Counted from the first letter of the stretch, positions 1-10,017 are shown. The stretch: 64,000 bases of DNA from Metarhizobium sp964253915 (GCF_964253915.1 NZ_CAXUSG020000001.1:1-64000), one strand, 5' to 3'. Translations and numbers: made by a program. The notes: generated by a model not told the origin, from the sequence alone.

Positions 1-7
1 AATCTAT

Positions 8-50
8 ACACAAAACCCCCGCTACACCTCATGTAACGGGGGTTTTGTGT
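8..50. terminator. Long perfect hairpin, probable bidirectional terminator
   Basis: Positions 8-21 (ACACAAAACCCCCG) pair perfectly with 37-50 (CGGGGGTTTTGTGT), a 14-bp stem with A-rich and T-rich outer ends, so it could terminate transcription in either direction. It lies just past the decayed transposase end. What lies further left is outside the window. Confidence 0.6.
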
Positions 51-59
51 TTAATGGAC

Positions 60-345
60 AATACGTGCTGGCGAGTTCATAGTTGATGTGCTCCCCGATT
101 TTGGGCCAGCGGGTGCTGGAATTTTCCGGGGTTTGCTCTGAGCCCAAACCTTGGACCGCCGAAAGCTGGAGTTTTCCGGCTCCGATCATGATGCCGGCTG
201 GTTGGGCCACCTGGATTATGCAGCTCAATTGGGACGTCATTATCTGATCGCCGAGTGAGGGCGTTCCTCGTTGTAGTATCGACGCCAAGTCTGCAACTTT
301 TCGCGCGAATCCGCAACGGTCAGGAACCAATGGGCATTCAGGCGC
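60..345 (-). pseudogene. IS3-family transposase (OrfB) C-terminal remnant
   Basis: Read on the minus strand, positions 344 down to 240 encode LNAHWFLTVADSREKLQTW followed by RRYYNEERPHSAI, the C-terminal signature of IS3-family OrfB integrase-type transposases, then a stop at 240-242. A second frame continues with LHNPGGPTSRHHDRSRKTPA and resembles the tail of the same family, so the copy is frameshifted. The integrase catalytic core is absent: sequence upstream of about 345 no longer looks like transposase. It abuts the 3' end of iorB and marks an old insertion at the edge of the catabolic region. Confidence 0.7.
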
Positions 346-401
346 GACCTGCAACGAGGGGCGAAGGGCAGGATGCCGCACTCGCCGGTTTTGCATCGAT
401 A

Positions 402-1958
402 TCAGCTATCCAGTGTCGCCACCGTCTTCAGCGCACCGTCGAGGGCGATGCCCTTTTCGTCGAGCAGGGCGGCCTGGCGCAGGCGTTTCAGCCAGGCAGC
501 GCCGTCGTCGCGGTGGCGGATGAGTGGCAGGGCGGAGAGCACGCGGTCGAATTTCGACAGGCCGCGGGCGTGGGTGTCGGAATACCCCTTCACCAGCCGC
601 CGACAGCCGAGCACTTCGACGGCGAGATCGTAATTTTCACCAAGCACCGTCGTCGCCGTCTTGAGCCAGGCTCCGCAATGTTCCATCTCGCGAGAATGGC
701 GCAGTGTGCCGCGCCGACCGCGGCGCAGGGCCGAGACGACGTAGAGGCCGCTGAACCAGAACAGCGTGCCGGTTTTCACCCGGCGTCCCTTGTTGACCAG
801 CCTGTCGAGCCGGTTGAACAAAGCAGGGCGGTTTTCGATCCACAGGCCGAGCTTTTTCGGCAGCGTGCCGCAGATTTCTTCCATGCGCGGATGCATATAT
901 TCCGTCGTGTAGACGATCTGACCGTCCCGGGCGCCGACCTCCTTGCGCACCCGCTCGAAGCGCGAGGCGCGCACCTTGAGGTCCGCCACACGAATCACAT
1001 CGTCATAAGCCATGGCGACGGCAACATATTTTGCCGCCTGCAGGGTGAAAGCAAAATCCTTCGCTTCGCCGCCATGACGGCGGTCGACGGCGAGAAGCGA
1101 TGAAACCCGGTCGAGATATTCCCCGGCATAGGCCGGGTCCTGAAAGTCGGTGAGTTTTTTGGCGCCGGCATACAGCATCTGCTGCGCCTGTTCCGGAAAC
1201 TCGCTGCGGATACGGTGGACGAGACGGTCCAGCGCCGGGTGGCCGGCGGTTTCCGGCAACACGTCGAAATGTTTGTGCGGCGTTGCCGACAGTTTTTCGG
1301 TCGGCTTGTCCCTGGCGCGTTCATAGGCGGCATTAAAAGCTTTCAGGCTGGCCTCGATGCCCTTACCGCCGGCGCGGATGGTCGCCTCGAACGCCTGCTT
1401 GGTAAACGGCAAGATCTCGGCTGCCGCCAGCCCGCCGAACAGCGCCGAAGAAATGACGCTGCCGTTCTTCACGGCCAGGCTTTCCATGTCGAAGGCGATG
1501 GTTTTTTTCGCGGCAAAATCCGTGGCGTCGATGACGACCACCGGGTTGCCGATGCCGTCGCCCGGTGTCTGCTTTTCGCTGACGGCGAAGGAGCGGTGGG
1601 TCGAGGCGATCAGCACCGTCTTGTCCGGCGTCACCAGGCCGCGCAGCACCGAGCGGCCGGCCTCCATCAGTTCGGCGGCGATGACGACGTCGACATCGCC
1701 CGGCGTCGGCATCAGCGAGAAGATCGGCGCATGGCCGTCGCGGGCCGGCAGCATCTCGACGTAATAGATGGTCGCGCCGGTGCGCTGGGCGACACCCGGC
1801 ACCGAGGTGGTCTGCGCCATCCAGCCCTCAGCTTCCGCCATGTTGACGATCCAGTCGGCAAGCACGCCGCCGCCCTGGCCGCCCATGGCGAGGATGGCAA
1901 GCGACAAAGGCTTGTCGGTGGAATGGCGCGCGGGCGAGAGAGAAACATGTTCGTTCAT
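402..1958 (-). CDS. iorB: Indolepyruvate-type ferredoxin oxidoreductase, beta subunit
   Basis: 518 aa. The partner of IorA in an aryl 2-oxoacid:ferredoxin oxidoreductase, which converts an aryl 2-oxoacid plus CoA to the acyl-CoA and CO2 while reducing ferredoxin. The N-terminal 200 residues are the gamma-type domain of the pyruvate:ferredoxin oxidoreductase family (ILAMGGQGGGVLADWIV near residues 21-36). The remaining 300 residues are a helical extension, found in the long proteobacterial IorB proteins but not in the roughly 200-residue archaeal ones. The ATG at 1958 was chosen because it leaves 8 bp after the iorA stop and starts the conserved domain at the normal place; the longer open frame overlaps iorA. 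Substrate is not given by sequence; phenylglyoxylate-like or indolepyruvate-like acids are possible. Confidence 0.88.
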   Translation of the reverse strand: MNEHVSLSPARHSTDKPLSLAILAMGGQGGGVLADWIVNMAEAEGWMAQTTSVPGVAQRTGATIYYVEMLPARDGHAPIFSLMPTPGDVDVVIAAELMEAGRSVLRGLVTPDKTVLIASTHRSFAVSEKQTPGDGIGNPVVVIDATDFAAKKTIAFDMESLAVKNGSVISSALFGGLAAAEILPFTKQAFEATIRAGGKGIEASLKAFNAAYERARDKPTEKLSATPHKHFDVLPETAGHPALDRLVHRIRSEFPEQAQQMLYAGAKKLTDFQDPAYAGEYLDRVSSLLAVDRRHGGEAKDFAFTLQAAKYVAVAMAYDDVIRVADLKVRASRFERVRKEVGARDGQIVYTTEYMHPRMEEICGTLPKKLGLWIENRPALFNRLDRLVNKGRRVKTGTLFWFSGLYVVSALRRGRRGTLRHSREMEHCGAWLKTATTVLGENYDLAVEVLGCRRLVKGYSDTHARGLSKFDRVLSALPLIRHRDDGAAWLKRLRQAALLDEKGIALDGALKTVATLDS

Positions 1959-1966
1959 GACCGGCC

Positions 1967-4120
1967 TCAATCCGCAAAGACGATGCGGCTTGCCTGACGG
2001 CGCGCCTGCAGCCAGCCGATGACTTTTCCGCGGATTTTCGCGAGGAAACGGTCCCAGCCGGTGGGGTTGTGGATGATGTCGGCGCGGTAGAAGGACGGAC
2101 AGAGCACGGCGGCTTCCGAAACCTCGCCGCAATTGCCGCAGCCGACGCAGTTGTTGTCGATCGCCGCCACCGGATCGTCCTTCAGCGGATCGTCGGTGTG
2201 TTTCACCGACAGCGACGGACAGCCGGAAAGGCGGATGCAGGCGTGATCGCCAGTGCAGACGTCCTCGTCGACGCCGAACCGCTCCTTGACCATGCGTTTT
2301 CCGTCCTTTACCGCCTTGGCGAAAAGCGGCTTGATGCGACGCTGCTTGTTCAGCATGCATTCGGAGGAGGCGACGATGATTTTTGGGCCTTCCTCCTTCG
2401 TCGTCAGCGCCTCGCGCAGCGTATCGCGCATCTTGGTGACGTCGTAGGTGCGGTCGATCTGGCGCACCCAGGTGGCGCCGATGCCCTTCACCGCGTTGAC
2501 GATGGAATTGTTGGTCTTGCGCCGCGGATTGATGGCGCGCGACGACATGACGTCCTGGCCGCCGGTCGCAGCCGAATAAAAATTGTCGACGACGAGGATG
2601 ACGCCGTCCTGCTTGTTGAACACGGCATTGCCGATCGAGGTGGCAAGGCCGTTGTGCCAGAAGCCGCCGTCACCCATCACCGAGATCACCCTCTTGTCGG
2701 ATGCGACGTTGAAGGCGGAGGCCGCCGCCGGCGACAGGCCGTAACCCATCGTCGTTGAGCCGATATTGAAGGGCGGCAGGATGGAAAACAGGTGGCAGCC
2801 GATGTCGCCGGAAACGTGGTGGTCGCCAAGCTCGCCCTGCACCAGCTTCATGGCCGCAAAGATCGGCCTTTCCGGACAGCCGATGCAGAAACCCGGCGGG
2901 CGCGGCGGCACGACTTCGGCCAGCGCCTTGATCTTCGGATCCTGCAGAATGGGGGTCGGATCGGGGATCGGCGGCTGGTTGCCGAGCAGCACCCGCTGGT
3001 ACTTTTCCAGGAAGGATTGCACGCCCTTCACCAGCACCGGCGCGGTATATTCGCCGCCCATCGGCAGCACATCCTTGCCGGAAACCCTGGTCTGGATGTC
3101 GCGGCGGCGCAGGATGGTGTTGAGCATCTGCTCGATATATTCCGGCGCGCCTTCCTCCACCATCAGCACCGCCTGTTTGCCGACGCAGAAATCGGCGATC
3201 TGATCGTCGATCAGCGGATAGGAGATGTTGAGCACATAGAGCGGCACGGAGGAATTGCCGTAGACATCGGCAAGGCCGAGCTGCTGCAGGGCGCGCATCA
3301 CGCCGTTGTAAAGCCCGCCTTGCAGAATGATGCCGACTTCGCCTTCTTCAGGGCCGAAATATTCGTTGATTTTCCGCTCTTTGATGAATTCGACGGCGGC
3401 CGGCCAGCGGCGCTCGAGCTTCTCTTTCTCATGGACGAAGGATGCCGGCGGCAACACGATGCGGCTGACGTCGCGCACCGGGTTTTCCAGCGCCTGGCGC
3501 AGGGTGAAGTCCGGACGCTTGTTGTCCCTGGCGACGAACTGGCCGTGGACGTGACAGCTACGGATGCCGACCTGCAGCATGACGGGCGTGTTGGAAACTT
3601 CGGAAAGCTCGAACCCTTCCTCCACCGCCTTGACGATAGACGGCAGGTTGGGGCGCGGGGTCAGGAGCCAGAGTTGCGATTTCATCGCAAAGGCGTGGCT
3701 GCGTTCCTGCATGATCGAGGAACCTTCGCCGTAATCCTCGCCGATGATGATCATCGCACCGCCGGTGACGCCGCCGGAAGAGAGGTTGGAGAGCGCGTCG
3801 GAAGCGACGTTGGTGCCGGCGGTCGATTTCCAGGTGACGGCGCCGCGCACCGGATACATCACCGAGGCCGATAGCATGGCAGCGGCGGCGGCTTCCGAGG
3901 CCGAAGTCTCGAAATGCACGCCCAGCTCTTCCATGACGTCCTTGGCGTCGGCCAGAACATCCATCAGATGCGAGATCGGCGAGCCCTGGTAACCGCCGAC
4001 ATAGGAGACGCCGGATTGCAACAGCGCCTTGGTGATCGCCAGGATTCCCTCGCCGCGAAAGATGTCGCCTTCGCCCAATTTGAGGTCCTCGACCTCACGT
4101 GCAAAAGACCGTTCTGCCAT
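1967..4120 (-). CDS. iorA: Indolepyruvate-type ferredoxin oxidoreductase, alpha subunit
   Basis: 717 aa, usual length. Catalytic thiamin diphosphate subunit. The N-terminal pyrimidine-binding part starts with EGILAITKALLQSGVSYVGGY; the CIGCPERP motif and the diphosphate-binding GDGGFWHNG segment lie in the second half. The C-terminal 100 residues carry a ferredoxin-like region with CVGCGNCG and further cysteines (CTGDHAC, SGCP, VLCP) for iron-sulfur clusters. The start at 4120 (MAERSF) follows AAGGGGAA at a normal distance; an in-frame upstream ATG would run into the promoter. Transcribed together with iorB from a strong-looking promoter at 4175-4204. Confidence 0.9.
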   Translation of the reverse strand: MAERSFAREVEDLKLGEGDIFRGEGILAITKALLQSGVSYVGGYQGSPISHLMDVLADAKDVMEELGVHFETSASEAAAAAMLSASVMYPVRGAVTWKSTAGTNVASDALSNLSSGGVTGGAMIIIGEDYGEGSSIMQERSHAFAMKSQLWLLTPRPNLPSIVKAVEEGFELSEVSNTPVMLQVGIRSCHVHGQFVARDNKRPDFTLRQALENPVRDVSRIVLPPASFVHEKEKLERRWPAAVEFIKERKINEYFGPEEGEVGIILQGGLYNGVMRALQQLGLADVYGNSSVPLYVLNISYPLIDDQIADFCVGKQAVLMVEEGAPEYIEQMLNTILRRRDIQTRVSGKDVLPMGGEYTAPVLVKGVQSFLEKYQRVLLGNQPPIPDPTPILQDPKIKALAEVVPPRPPGFCIGCPERPIFAAMKLVQGELGDHHVSGDIGCHLFSILPPFNIGSTTMGYGLSPAAASAFNVASDKRVISVMGDGGFWHNGLATSIGNAVFNKQDGVILVVDNFYSAATGGQDVMSSRAINPRRKTNNSIVNAVKGIGATWVRQIDRTYDVTKMRDTLREALTTKEEGPKIIVASSECMLNKQRRIKPLFAKAVKDGKRMVKERFGVDEDVCTGDHACIRLSGCPSLSVKHTDDPLKDDPVAAIDNNCVGCGNCGEVSEAAVLCPSFYRADIIHNPTGWDRFLAKIRGKVIGWLQARRQASRIVFAD

Positions 4121-4167
4121 TTCGAGAATTCCCCTTGCTCCCAAGCGGAGCGTGATCTTATAATCAT

Positions 4168-4204
4168 TTGCAAAATCATATTTTGTGACGCGGCTTTGTG
4201 TCAA
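4168..4204 (-). promoter_or_regulatory. iorAB promoter with overlapping 20-bp operator-like element
   Basis: On the minus strand TTGACA (4204-4199), an 18-nt spacer and TATGAT (4180-4175) make a near-consensus sigma-70 type promoter. TTGCAAAATCATATTTTGTG on the plus strand (4168-4187) covers the -10 box and contains the inverted repeat CAAAAT-CAT-ATTTTG. The same 20-mer recurs, 18 of 20 identical, at 28534-28553 upstream of the cyclase-family hydrolase. The position suggests a repressor site. Confidence 0.65.
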
Positions 4205-4287
4205 TCTGCAAATTCCGCGATCGGTGAAAGGAGGGGTCAAGCCTTTGAAACAAGCGCAAGAACAGGACATCGGTGACTGTCGGCATT

Positions 4288-4305
4288 TATATGCGATGGC
4301 ATATA
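4288..4305. promoter_or_regulatory. Inverted repeat between the divergent ior and transporter promoters
   Basis: TATATGC-GATG-GCATATA, a perfect 7-bp palindrome with a 4-bp centre, sits in the 349-bp gap between iorA and the transporter operon. It does not look like the other two operator families here. Possibly a site for another regulator; no gene is seen in this gap. Confidence 0.35.
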
Positions 4306-4354
4306 ATGGAGCCTGTTGCCGCGCCCTTGACGCATCGCTTTTGCGAGAAAGCGC

Positions 4355-4389
4355 TTGCCAGCAAAAATTGCTTATTTTAACATTAAAGC
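4355..4389 (+). promoter_or_regulatory. Transporter operon promoter with 16-bp operator-like palindrome
   Basis: ATTTTAA-CA-TTAAAGC at 4374-4389 matches the palindromes at 11449-11464 and 12736-12751. A modest promoter (TTGCCA at 4355-4360, 17 nt, TAACAT at 4378-4383) overlaps it, so a bound repressor would cover the -10 box. The promoter boxes are weaker than the palindrome match. Confidence 0.5.
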
Positions 4390-4469
4390 ATTCCGATCAA
4401 TAAAATGCTCGGTCAGGCGGCCAGGAGAGCCGTCCTGCCGGGACCAGGGGAACCGACGGAGCTCGAACC

Positions 4470-6005
4470 ATGATGACGCTTTCCAGACGCCAGGCGCTGG
4501 GCCTGGGTGCTGCTGCCTTTCTGACCGGTGTATTTTCCGGCCGTAACATCGTTTCCGCCGCCGAAAGCGGCACGCTGACGATCGCCTACAACGTCAACCT
4601 GCCGTCCTTCGATCCGACGGTCGGGCCTTCCGCCGTCAATCCGTCCATCCAGGCGATCTATCGCTCGGTCTTCGACCAGTTCATCGGCCAGGGGCCGGAT
4701 CTTTCCTTCCAGCCGGGCCTGCTGACGGCCTGGGGCTGGAACGAAGACAAGACCAAGGTCTGGATGGACGTGCGCGAGGGCGTGACCTGGCATGACGGCT
4801 CGCCGTTCACGCCGGAAGACGTCGTCTGGTCGCTGACCCGTGCCGCCGACGAAAAGACCGGCAACCCGATCCAGTTCATCTGGTCGACCGCCGGCAACTA
4901 CACCATCGAAGGCAACAAGATTACCGGCGACGTGCTGCGTTTCGAGCCGACCTTCTTCAAATGGATGGCCTTCCTCACCGGCTACATCCTGCCGAAGGCC
5001 TATTACGAAAAGGTTGGCGCCGAAGGCTTCGAAAAGGCGCCGATCGGCACCGGCCCCTATATGGTCGATGCCTACGAAGGCAACGCCTTCCTACGCCTCA
5101 AGGCCAATGAGAATTATTTCGGCGGCAAGCCGGCCTTCGATACCGTCGTCTTCAAGTTCGTGCCGGACGGTACGAGCCGTGTCGCCGAGCTGGAATCGGG
5201 CGCTTCCGACATCACGCTCGAAATTCCCTACGAAGAATTCGACCGCCTGAAGGGCACGGACGGTTTTGCCGGCGTCGCGACGCCGATCTCCGATATCGGC
5301 ATGATCTTCCTCAACAACATCGACGTGATGCTCGACAAGAACGTCCGTCTCGCCGCCCACCACGCCATCGACAAGAAGGCGATCGTCGAGCGCCTGCTGC
5401 GCGGTTATGGCGTGCCGATCGATACGCTGGAAGCGCCGGAATACGATGCTTATGACGCCTCCATCGTCGTCGGCTTCGATCCGGAAAAGGCGAAGTCGCT
5501 GCTGGCCGCGTCCGGTTTCTCAACCGACAAGCCGGCTAAATTCAAGATCCAGACGACGCGCGGCTTCAAGCCGAAGGATTACGAGATGATCCAGGCGATC
5601 GTCGGCATGTGGCGCAAGGTCGGCATCGAGGCGGAAATCGAAGTCTACGAAATCGCCAAACACTACGAACTGCGTGCCGCCGACCAGCTGGCGCCGGCCG
5701 CTTTCTACAACTGGGGCAACGCCATCGGCGATCCGACCACCTCGACCGGTTTCGCCATGTTCGGCCCGTCGCCGCACTCCGTCTGGAACACCGACGACCT
5801 CGACGGCATGATCGGCCCGCTCTGGGGCGAGAAGGACGAAGAAAAGCGCATCGCCGGCTGGAAAGCCGTCAGCAAGTATATTGCCGAAGAGGGTTATGTG
5901 ATCCCGCTGCTGCAATATGCCCAGCCGCTGCTCTACAAGGCGACGTTGAAGGTCACGCCGAATGTTTCGGGCGCCCTGCAGCCGACGCTGGTTTCGCCGG
6001 CCTGA
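4470..6005 (+). CDS. ABC transporter periplasmic solute-binding protein, family 5
   Basis: 511 aa. Periplasmic binding protein of the dipeptide/oligopeptide/nickel class (SBP family 5). The N-terminus has SRRQALGLGAAAF, a twin-arginine-type signal followed by a hydrophobic stretch, and mature protein probably starts near AAESGTLT. Typical family segments such as FDPTVGPSAVNPS, VREGVTWHDGSPFTPEDVVWS and APIGTGPYMV are present. GGAG lies 8 nt before the ATG at 4470. First gene of a five-gene operon with two permeases and two ATPases, separated from them by 362 bp of repeats. The family binds peptides but also many other solutes; since the operon shares an operator type with the catabolic genes, an aromatic or amino-acid-derived ligand is possible. 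Confidence 0.88.
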   Translation: MMTLSRRQALGLGAAAFLTGVFSGRNIVSAAESGTLTIAYNVNLPSFDPTVGPSAVNPSIQAIYRSVFDQFIGQGPDLSFQPGLLTAWGWNEDKTKVWMDVREGVTWHDGSPFTPEDVVWSLTRAADEKTGNPIQFIWSTAGNYTIEGNKITGDVLRFEPTFFKWMAFLTGYILPKAYYEKVGAEGFEKAPIGTGPYMVDAYEGNAFLRLKANENYFGGKPAFDTVVFKFVPDGTSRVAELESGASDITLEIPYEEFDRLKGTDGFAGVATPISDIGMIFLNNIDVMLDKNVRLAAHHAIDKKAIVERLLRGYGVPIDTLEAPEYDAYDASIVVGFDPEKAKSLLAASGFSTDKPAKFKIQTTRGFKPKDYEMIQAIVGMWRKVGIEAEIEVYEIAKHYELRAADQLAPAAFYNWGNAIGDPTTSTGFAMFGPSPHSVWNTDDLDGMIGPLWGEKDEEKRIAGWKAVSKYIAEEGYVIPLLQYAQPLLYKATLKVTPNVSGALQPTLVSPA

Positions 6006-6013
6006 TGAGGCAT

Positions 6014-6278
6014 TCCCCTTCTCCCCGACGGGGAGAAGGTGGCCCGAAGGGTCGGATGAGGGGGCGAGACACGGTAAGGCGCTTCTTTGTGGCGCCCCCT
6101 CATCCCCCTGCCGGGACCTTCTCCCCGCTGGGGAGAAGGGGCAAGCGGCACTCTCATTCCATGTGTGATGCTCCTGCTGTATCGCCCGCTTTTCGACCTC
6201 CGACATAAGGGCGTGCGTGCCCAAAAACTCCTTCTCCCCGCTGGCGGGGAGAAGGTCCCGGCAGGGGGGATGAGGGGC
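6014..6278. repeat. Three copies of a rhizobial intergenic palindromic repeat
   Basis: Three units of about 50 bp at 6014-6064, 6095-6140 (inverted) and 6231-6278. Each has a CCTTCTCCCC/GGGGAGAAGG stem followed by a conserved tail ending in GGATGAGGGG. They fill the gap between the binding-protein gene and the first permease and resemble the mosaic intergenic repeats known from rhizobia. The hairpins could attenuate or stabilise the transcript so that the binding protein is made in excess; that is inference. No gene is seen between 6006 and 6367. Confidence 0.75.
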
Positions 6279-6367
6279 CGTCGCAACCGCGCCACCCACT
6301 CCGCTTGCCACCTTGCAGACCCACTGTTACGCTTGTCGCCTCCGTGCGGCCAGGAAATGAAGCTTTC

Positions 6368-7375
6368 ATGATTGCCGTCTCTATCCTCAAACGACTTCTG
6401 ATGGCCGCGATCACGCTGTTCGGCGTGGCGGTGATCGTTTTCGTCCTGCTGCGGGTCGTTCCCGGCGATCCGATCGCCATGATGATCTCGCCCGGCGCCA
6501 GCCCGGAAAGCATCGCCGCGCTCCGGGCGCAATACGGGCTCGATGCCAGCCTGCCGGTGCAGTTTCTCGTCTGGCTGAAGGCGGTCGCCGTCGGCGATTT
6601 CGGTACCTCGATCTCTCTGCGCCGCGATGTCCTGGAACTTCTGGCCGAGCGCCTGCCGGCGACGCTGGAACTGGCTGTTGTCGCATTGCTGGTTGCCATC
6701 GTGCTCGGCGGCGCGGTTGCCGTTCTCGGCACGCTTTTGCGCCGCACGCCGGGTGAACCGGTGGTCGATACGGTCAACGGCCTCTGTCTTGCCGTACCGG
6801 ATTTCGTCTGGGCCCTGGCGCTGGTGCTGGTGCTCGGCGTCGCCTTCCCGATCTTCCCGCTGTCGGGCCGCATCAATCCCGGCGTTCAGGTGGATTTTGT
6901 CACGCCCTTCTATCTCATTGAAAGCCTCGTCACGTTGCGCTTCAGCGTCTTCGCCGATGTTGCCGCCCACATGGTCATGCCGGTGCTGGCGCTCGGCCTG
7001 CCGCTGGCCGCAATCATTACCCGCGTGCTGAAGGAAGCGCTCCTGGAGGCCATGGTGCAGGATTATATCCTGCTCGCCCGGCTCAAGGGCATGTCCAGCC
7101 TGCGCCTCGTGCTGCAGGAGGCGCTGCGCAACGCCATCGGCCCGACCATCGCGCTCACCGGCGTGCAGTTCACCTTCCTGATCGGCGGCACCGTCATCGT
7201 CGAGCGCATCTTCGCTTATCCCGGTATCGGCAACATGGCGATCGACGCGGTGATCAACCGCGACCTGCCGCTGATCCAGGGCCTTGTCCTGGTGTTCGGC
7301 GCCCTGTTCATCGTCATCAACCTTTTGGTCGACATGCTTGTCGTCGCGTTCAATCCGAGGCTGCGTCATGGCTGA
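6368..7375 (+). CDS. ABC transporter permease, DppB/OppB type
   Basis: 335 aa inner-membrane permease with about six membrane segments, beginning MIAVSILKRLLMAAITLFGV. The cytoplasmic EAA-type loop that contacts the ATPases is seen at EALLEAMVQDYILLARLKGM. The start at 6368 fits the family's N-terminus; the in-frame ATG 63 nt upstream lies in repeat DNA. It overlaps the next permease by 8 bp, so translation is probably coupled. Confidence 0.9.
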   Translation: MIAVSILKRLLMAAITLFGVAVIVFVLLRVVPGDPIAMMISPGASPESIAALRAQYGLDASLPVQFLVWLKAVAVGDFGTSISLRRDVLELLAERLPATLELAVVALLVAIVLGGAVAVLGTLLRRTPGEPVVDTVNGLCLAVPDFVWALALVLVLGVAFPIFPLSGRINPGVQVDFVTPFYLIESLVTLRFSVFADVAAHMVMPVLALGLPLAAIITRVLKEALLEAMVQDYILLARLKGMSSLRLVLQEALRNAIGPTIALTGVQFTFLIGGTVIVERIFAYPGIGNMAIDAVINRDLPLIQGLVLVFGALFIVINLLVDMLVVAFNPRLRHG

Positions 7376-8261
7376 TGTCGTTCTGACCCCACCCGCCGTC
7401 CGTCGCTCCGGCCTTTCGAAAAACCTGCGCGCCATGCTGCGCGAGCCAAAAGTGCTGATCGGCGGCGGTTTTATTCTCCTGCTGCTGCTCATCGCGATCT
7501 TCGCGCCCTGGCTGGCGCCCAAGGACCCGCTCGAGCAGGACCTGATGCTCGGCACCCTGCCGCCGGCGGGTTATCCCGGCACGGAACCCGGCTACTGGCT
7601 CGGCACCGACGATCTCGGCCGGGATGTGCTCTCCCGCGTCATCTATGGCACCCGCATTGCGCTGACCGTCGCCTTCGTTGCCGCCGGGCTTGCCGCCCTG
7701 TTCGGCACGGTGCTCGGGTTGATCGCCGGCTTTTACGGCGGCTGGGCCGACAAGGTGATCTCCCGGCTTGTCGATATCTGGATGGCCTTTCCGCCCGTGC
7801 TGTTGTCGATCCTGCTGGTCGCCGTGCTCGGCTCCGGTATCCATTCCGTCATCGCCGCCATCGTCATCATCGACTGGACGCGGTTCTGTCGTGTGGTGCG
7901 GGCCGAAACCCAGGCGCAGGCAAAGATGGATTATGTCGTTGCCGCCCGCACCATCGGTTTTCCGCGCCTGCACATCCTGATCCGGGAAATCCTGCCGAAT
8001 GTCGCACCGGTGCTGATCGCGCTCGTCAGCCTGGAAATGGGCATCGCCGTCATCGTCGAGGCGATCCTGTCCTTCGTCGGCCTGTCGGTGTCCTCCGATA
8101 CGCCCACCTGGGGCGGCATGATCGCCCAGGGGCGGCAGATCATCTATCAGGGCTGGTGGGTGCTGGTCGCGCCGCTCGTCGTGCTGTTTGCCACCGTGCT
8201 TGCCTTCAACCAGCTTGGCGACGGGTTGCGCCGGGCGCTCGATCCGGTGATGCGTCGATGA
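7368..8261 (+). CDS. ABC transporter permease, DppC/OppC type
   Basis: 297 aa. Second inner-membrane subunit, with the DppC-type N-terminal segment (a helix followed by a periplasmic loop containing GTDDLGRDVLSRVIYGTR) and the EAA-type loop at AKMDYVVAARTIGFPRLHI. The ATG at 7368 overlaps the end of the preceding permease by 8 bp, and its own stop overlaps the next start in ATGA. Confidence 0.9.
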   Translation: MADVVLTPPAVRRSGLSKNLRAMLREPKVLIGGGFILLLLLIAIFAPWLAPKDPLEQDLMLGTLPPAGYPGTEPGYWLGTDDLGRDVLSRVIYGTRIALTVAFVAAGLAALFGTVLGLIAGFYGGWADKVISRLVDIWMAFPPVLLSILLVAVLGSGIHSVIAAIVIIDWTRFCRVVRAETQAQAKMDYVVAARTIGFPRLHILIREILPNVAPVLIALVSLEMGIAVIVEAILSFVGLSVSSDTPTWGGMIAQGRQIIYQGWWVLVAPLVVLFATVLAFNQLGDGLRRALDPVMRR

Positions 8262-9118
8262 CCACGTCCCTTGTTTCCATCTCCGGCTTGTCCGCCGTGT
8301 CCGACCGTGAAGGCGGAGCGCCGATCCTGCGCGACGTCTCGCTGACGCTGGAGCGCGGCGAAGTGCGCGGCCTCGTCGGCGAAAGCGGCGCCGGCAAATC
8401 CACCATCGCCAAGGCGTTGCTCGGCATTTTGCCGCGCACCGTGCGCGTTACCTCAGGCACCATCCAGTTCGAAGGTCGCGACCTGCTGACCATGCCGGGA
8501 CGCGAGTTGCGCGACATCATGGGCGCGCAGATTTCGCTGATCCCGCAGGATCCGCAGACGGCGCTCAATCCCGGCCGGCGCATCGAGGCGCAGCTGACCG
8601 ACGGTCTTCGCCTGCGGGGTGGCCTCTCCGTCAAGGATGCGCATGCCCGGGCGCTAAAACTTCTGGAAGAGGTGCAGATCCGCGATCCCGAACGGGTGCT
8701 GCGCGCCTTCCCGCACGAACTCTCCGGCGGCATGCGCCAGCGCGTGCTGATCGCCGCTGCCTTCGCGCTGGAACCGAAACTGGTCGTTGCCGACGAACCG
8801 ACGACGGCGCTCGACGTCACGGTGCAGAAGCAGATCCTGCGGCTGATCCGCGACATGCAGAAGCAACACGGCACCGCCGTCATCTTCGTCACCCACGATC
8901 TCGGCGTCGTCGCGCAGATCTGCGACAGCGTCACGCTGCTCTATGCCGGCAAGGTCATCGAGGCGGGGGCAACGGCCGAGGTGCTGCAGAACCCGAAGCA
9001 CGCCTACACGAAGGCTCTGATGGCTGCCGGCCCGCGTTACGACCGGCCGGATGCCGGGCTGGAGCCGGTGCCGCAGGCGGTGTTCGAACAGTTGCGCGCC
9101 GAAATCGGCATCCGTTGA
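8258..9118 (+). CDS. ABC transporter ATP-binding protein, DppD/OppD type
   Basis: 286 aa. Walker A GESGAGKST, signature LSGGMRQRV and Walker B LVVADEPTTALDV are all intact, followed by the H-loop THDLGV. It starts in the ATGA overlap with the permease gene. At 286 residues it lacks most of the C-terminal extension of about 40-50 residues found in many OppD/DppD proteins; whether an iron-sulfur-type tail is missing would need an alignment. Confidence 0.9.
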   Translation: MTTSLVSISGLSAVSDREGGAPILRDVSLTLERGEVRGLVGESGAGKSTIAKALLGILPRTVRVTSGTIQFEGRDLLTMPGRELRDIMGAQISLIPQDPQTALNPGRRIEAQLTDGLRLRGGLSVKDAHARALKLLEEVQIRDPERVLRAFPHELSGGMRQRVLIAAAFALEPKLVVADEPTTALDVTVQKQILRLIRDMQKQHGTAVIFVTHDLGVVAQICDSVTLLYAGKVIEAGATAEVLQNPKHAYTKALMAAGPRYDRPDAGLEPVPQAVFEQLRAEIGIR

Positions 9119-9133
9119 GAGGGCTGGAAAAAC

Positions 9134-9952
<819 letters not shown>

Positions 9953-10017
9953 GCGCAGTTCAGTATGCGGCCGTCACCCTCGGATTGGCGCCGAGGAACT
10001 GCCAACCGATTGACGTG

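Noticed and set aside
4185..4403. 72-residue open frame in the iorA-transporter gap
   Set aside because: It crosses both promoters and operator-like sites, lacks a ribosome site and has unlike codon use.
6014..6278. Repeats as a CRISPR array
   Set aside because: Units are inverted relative to each other, irregularly spaced and palindromic with long conserved tails; there are no uniform spacers and no cas genes.
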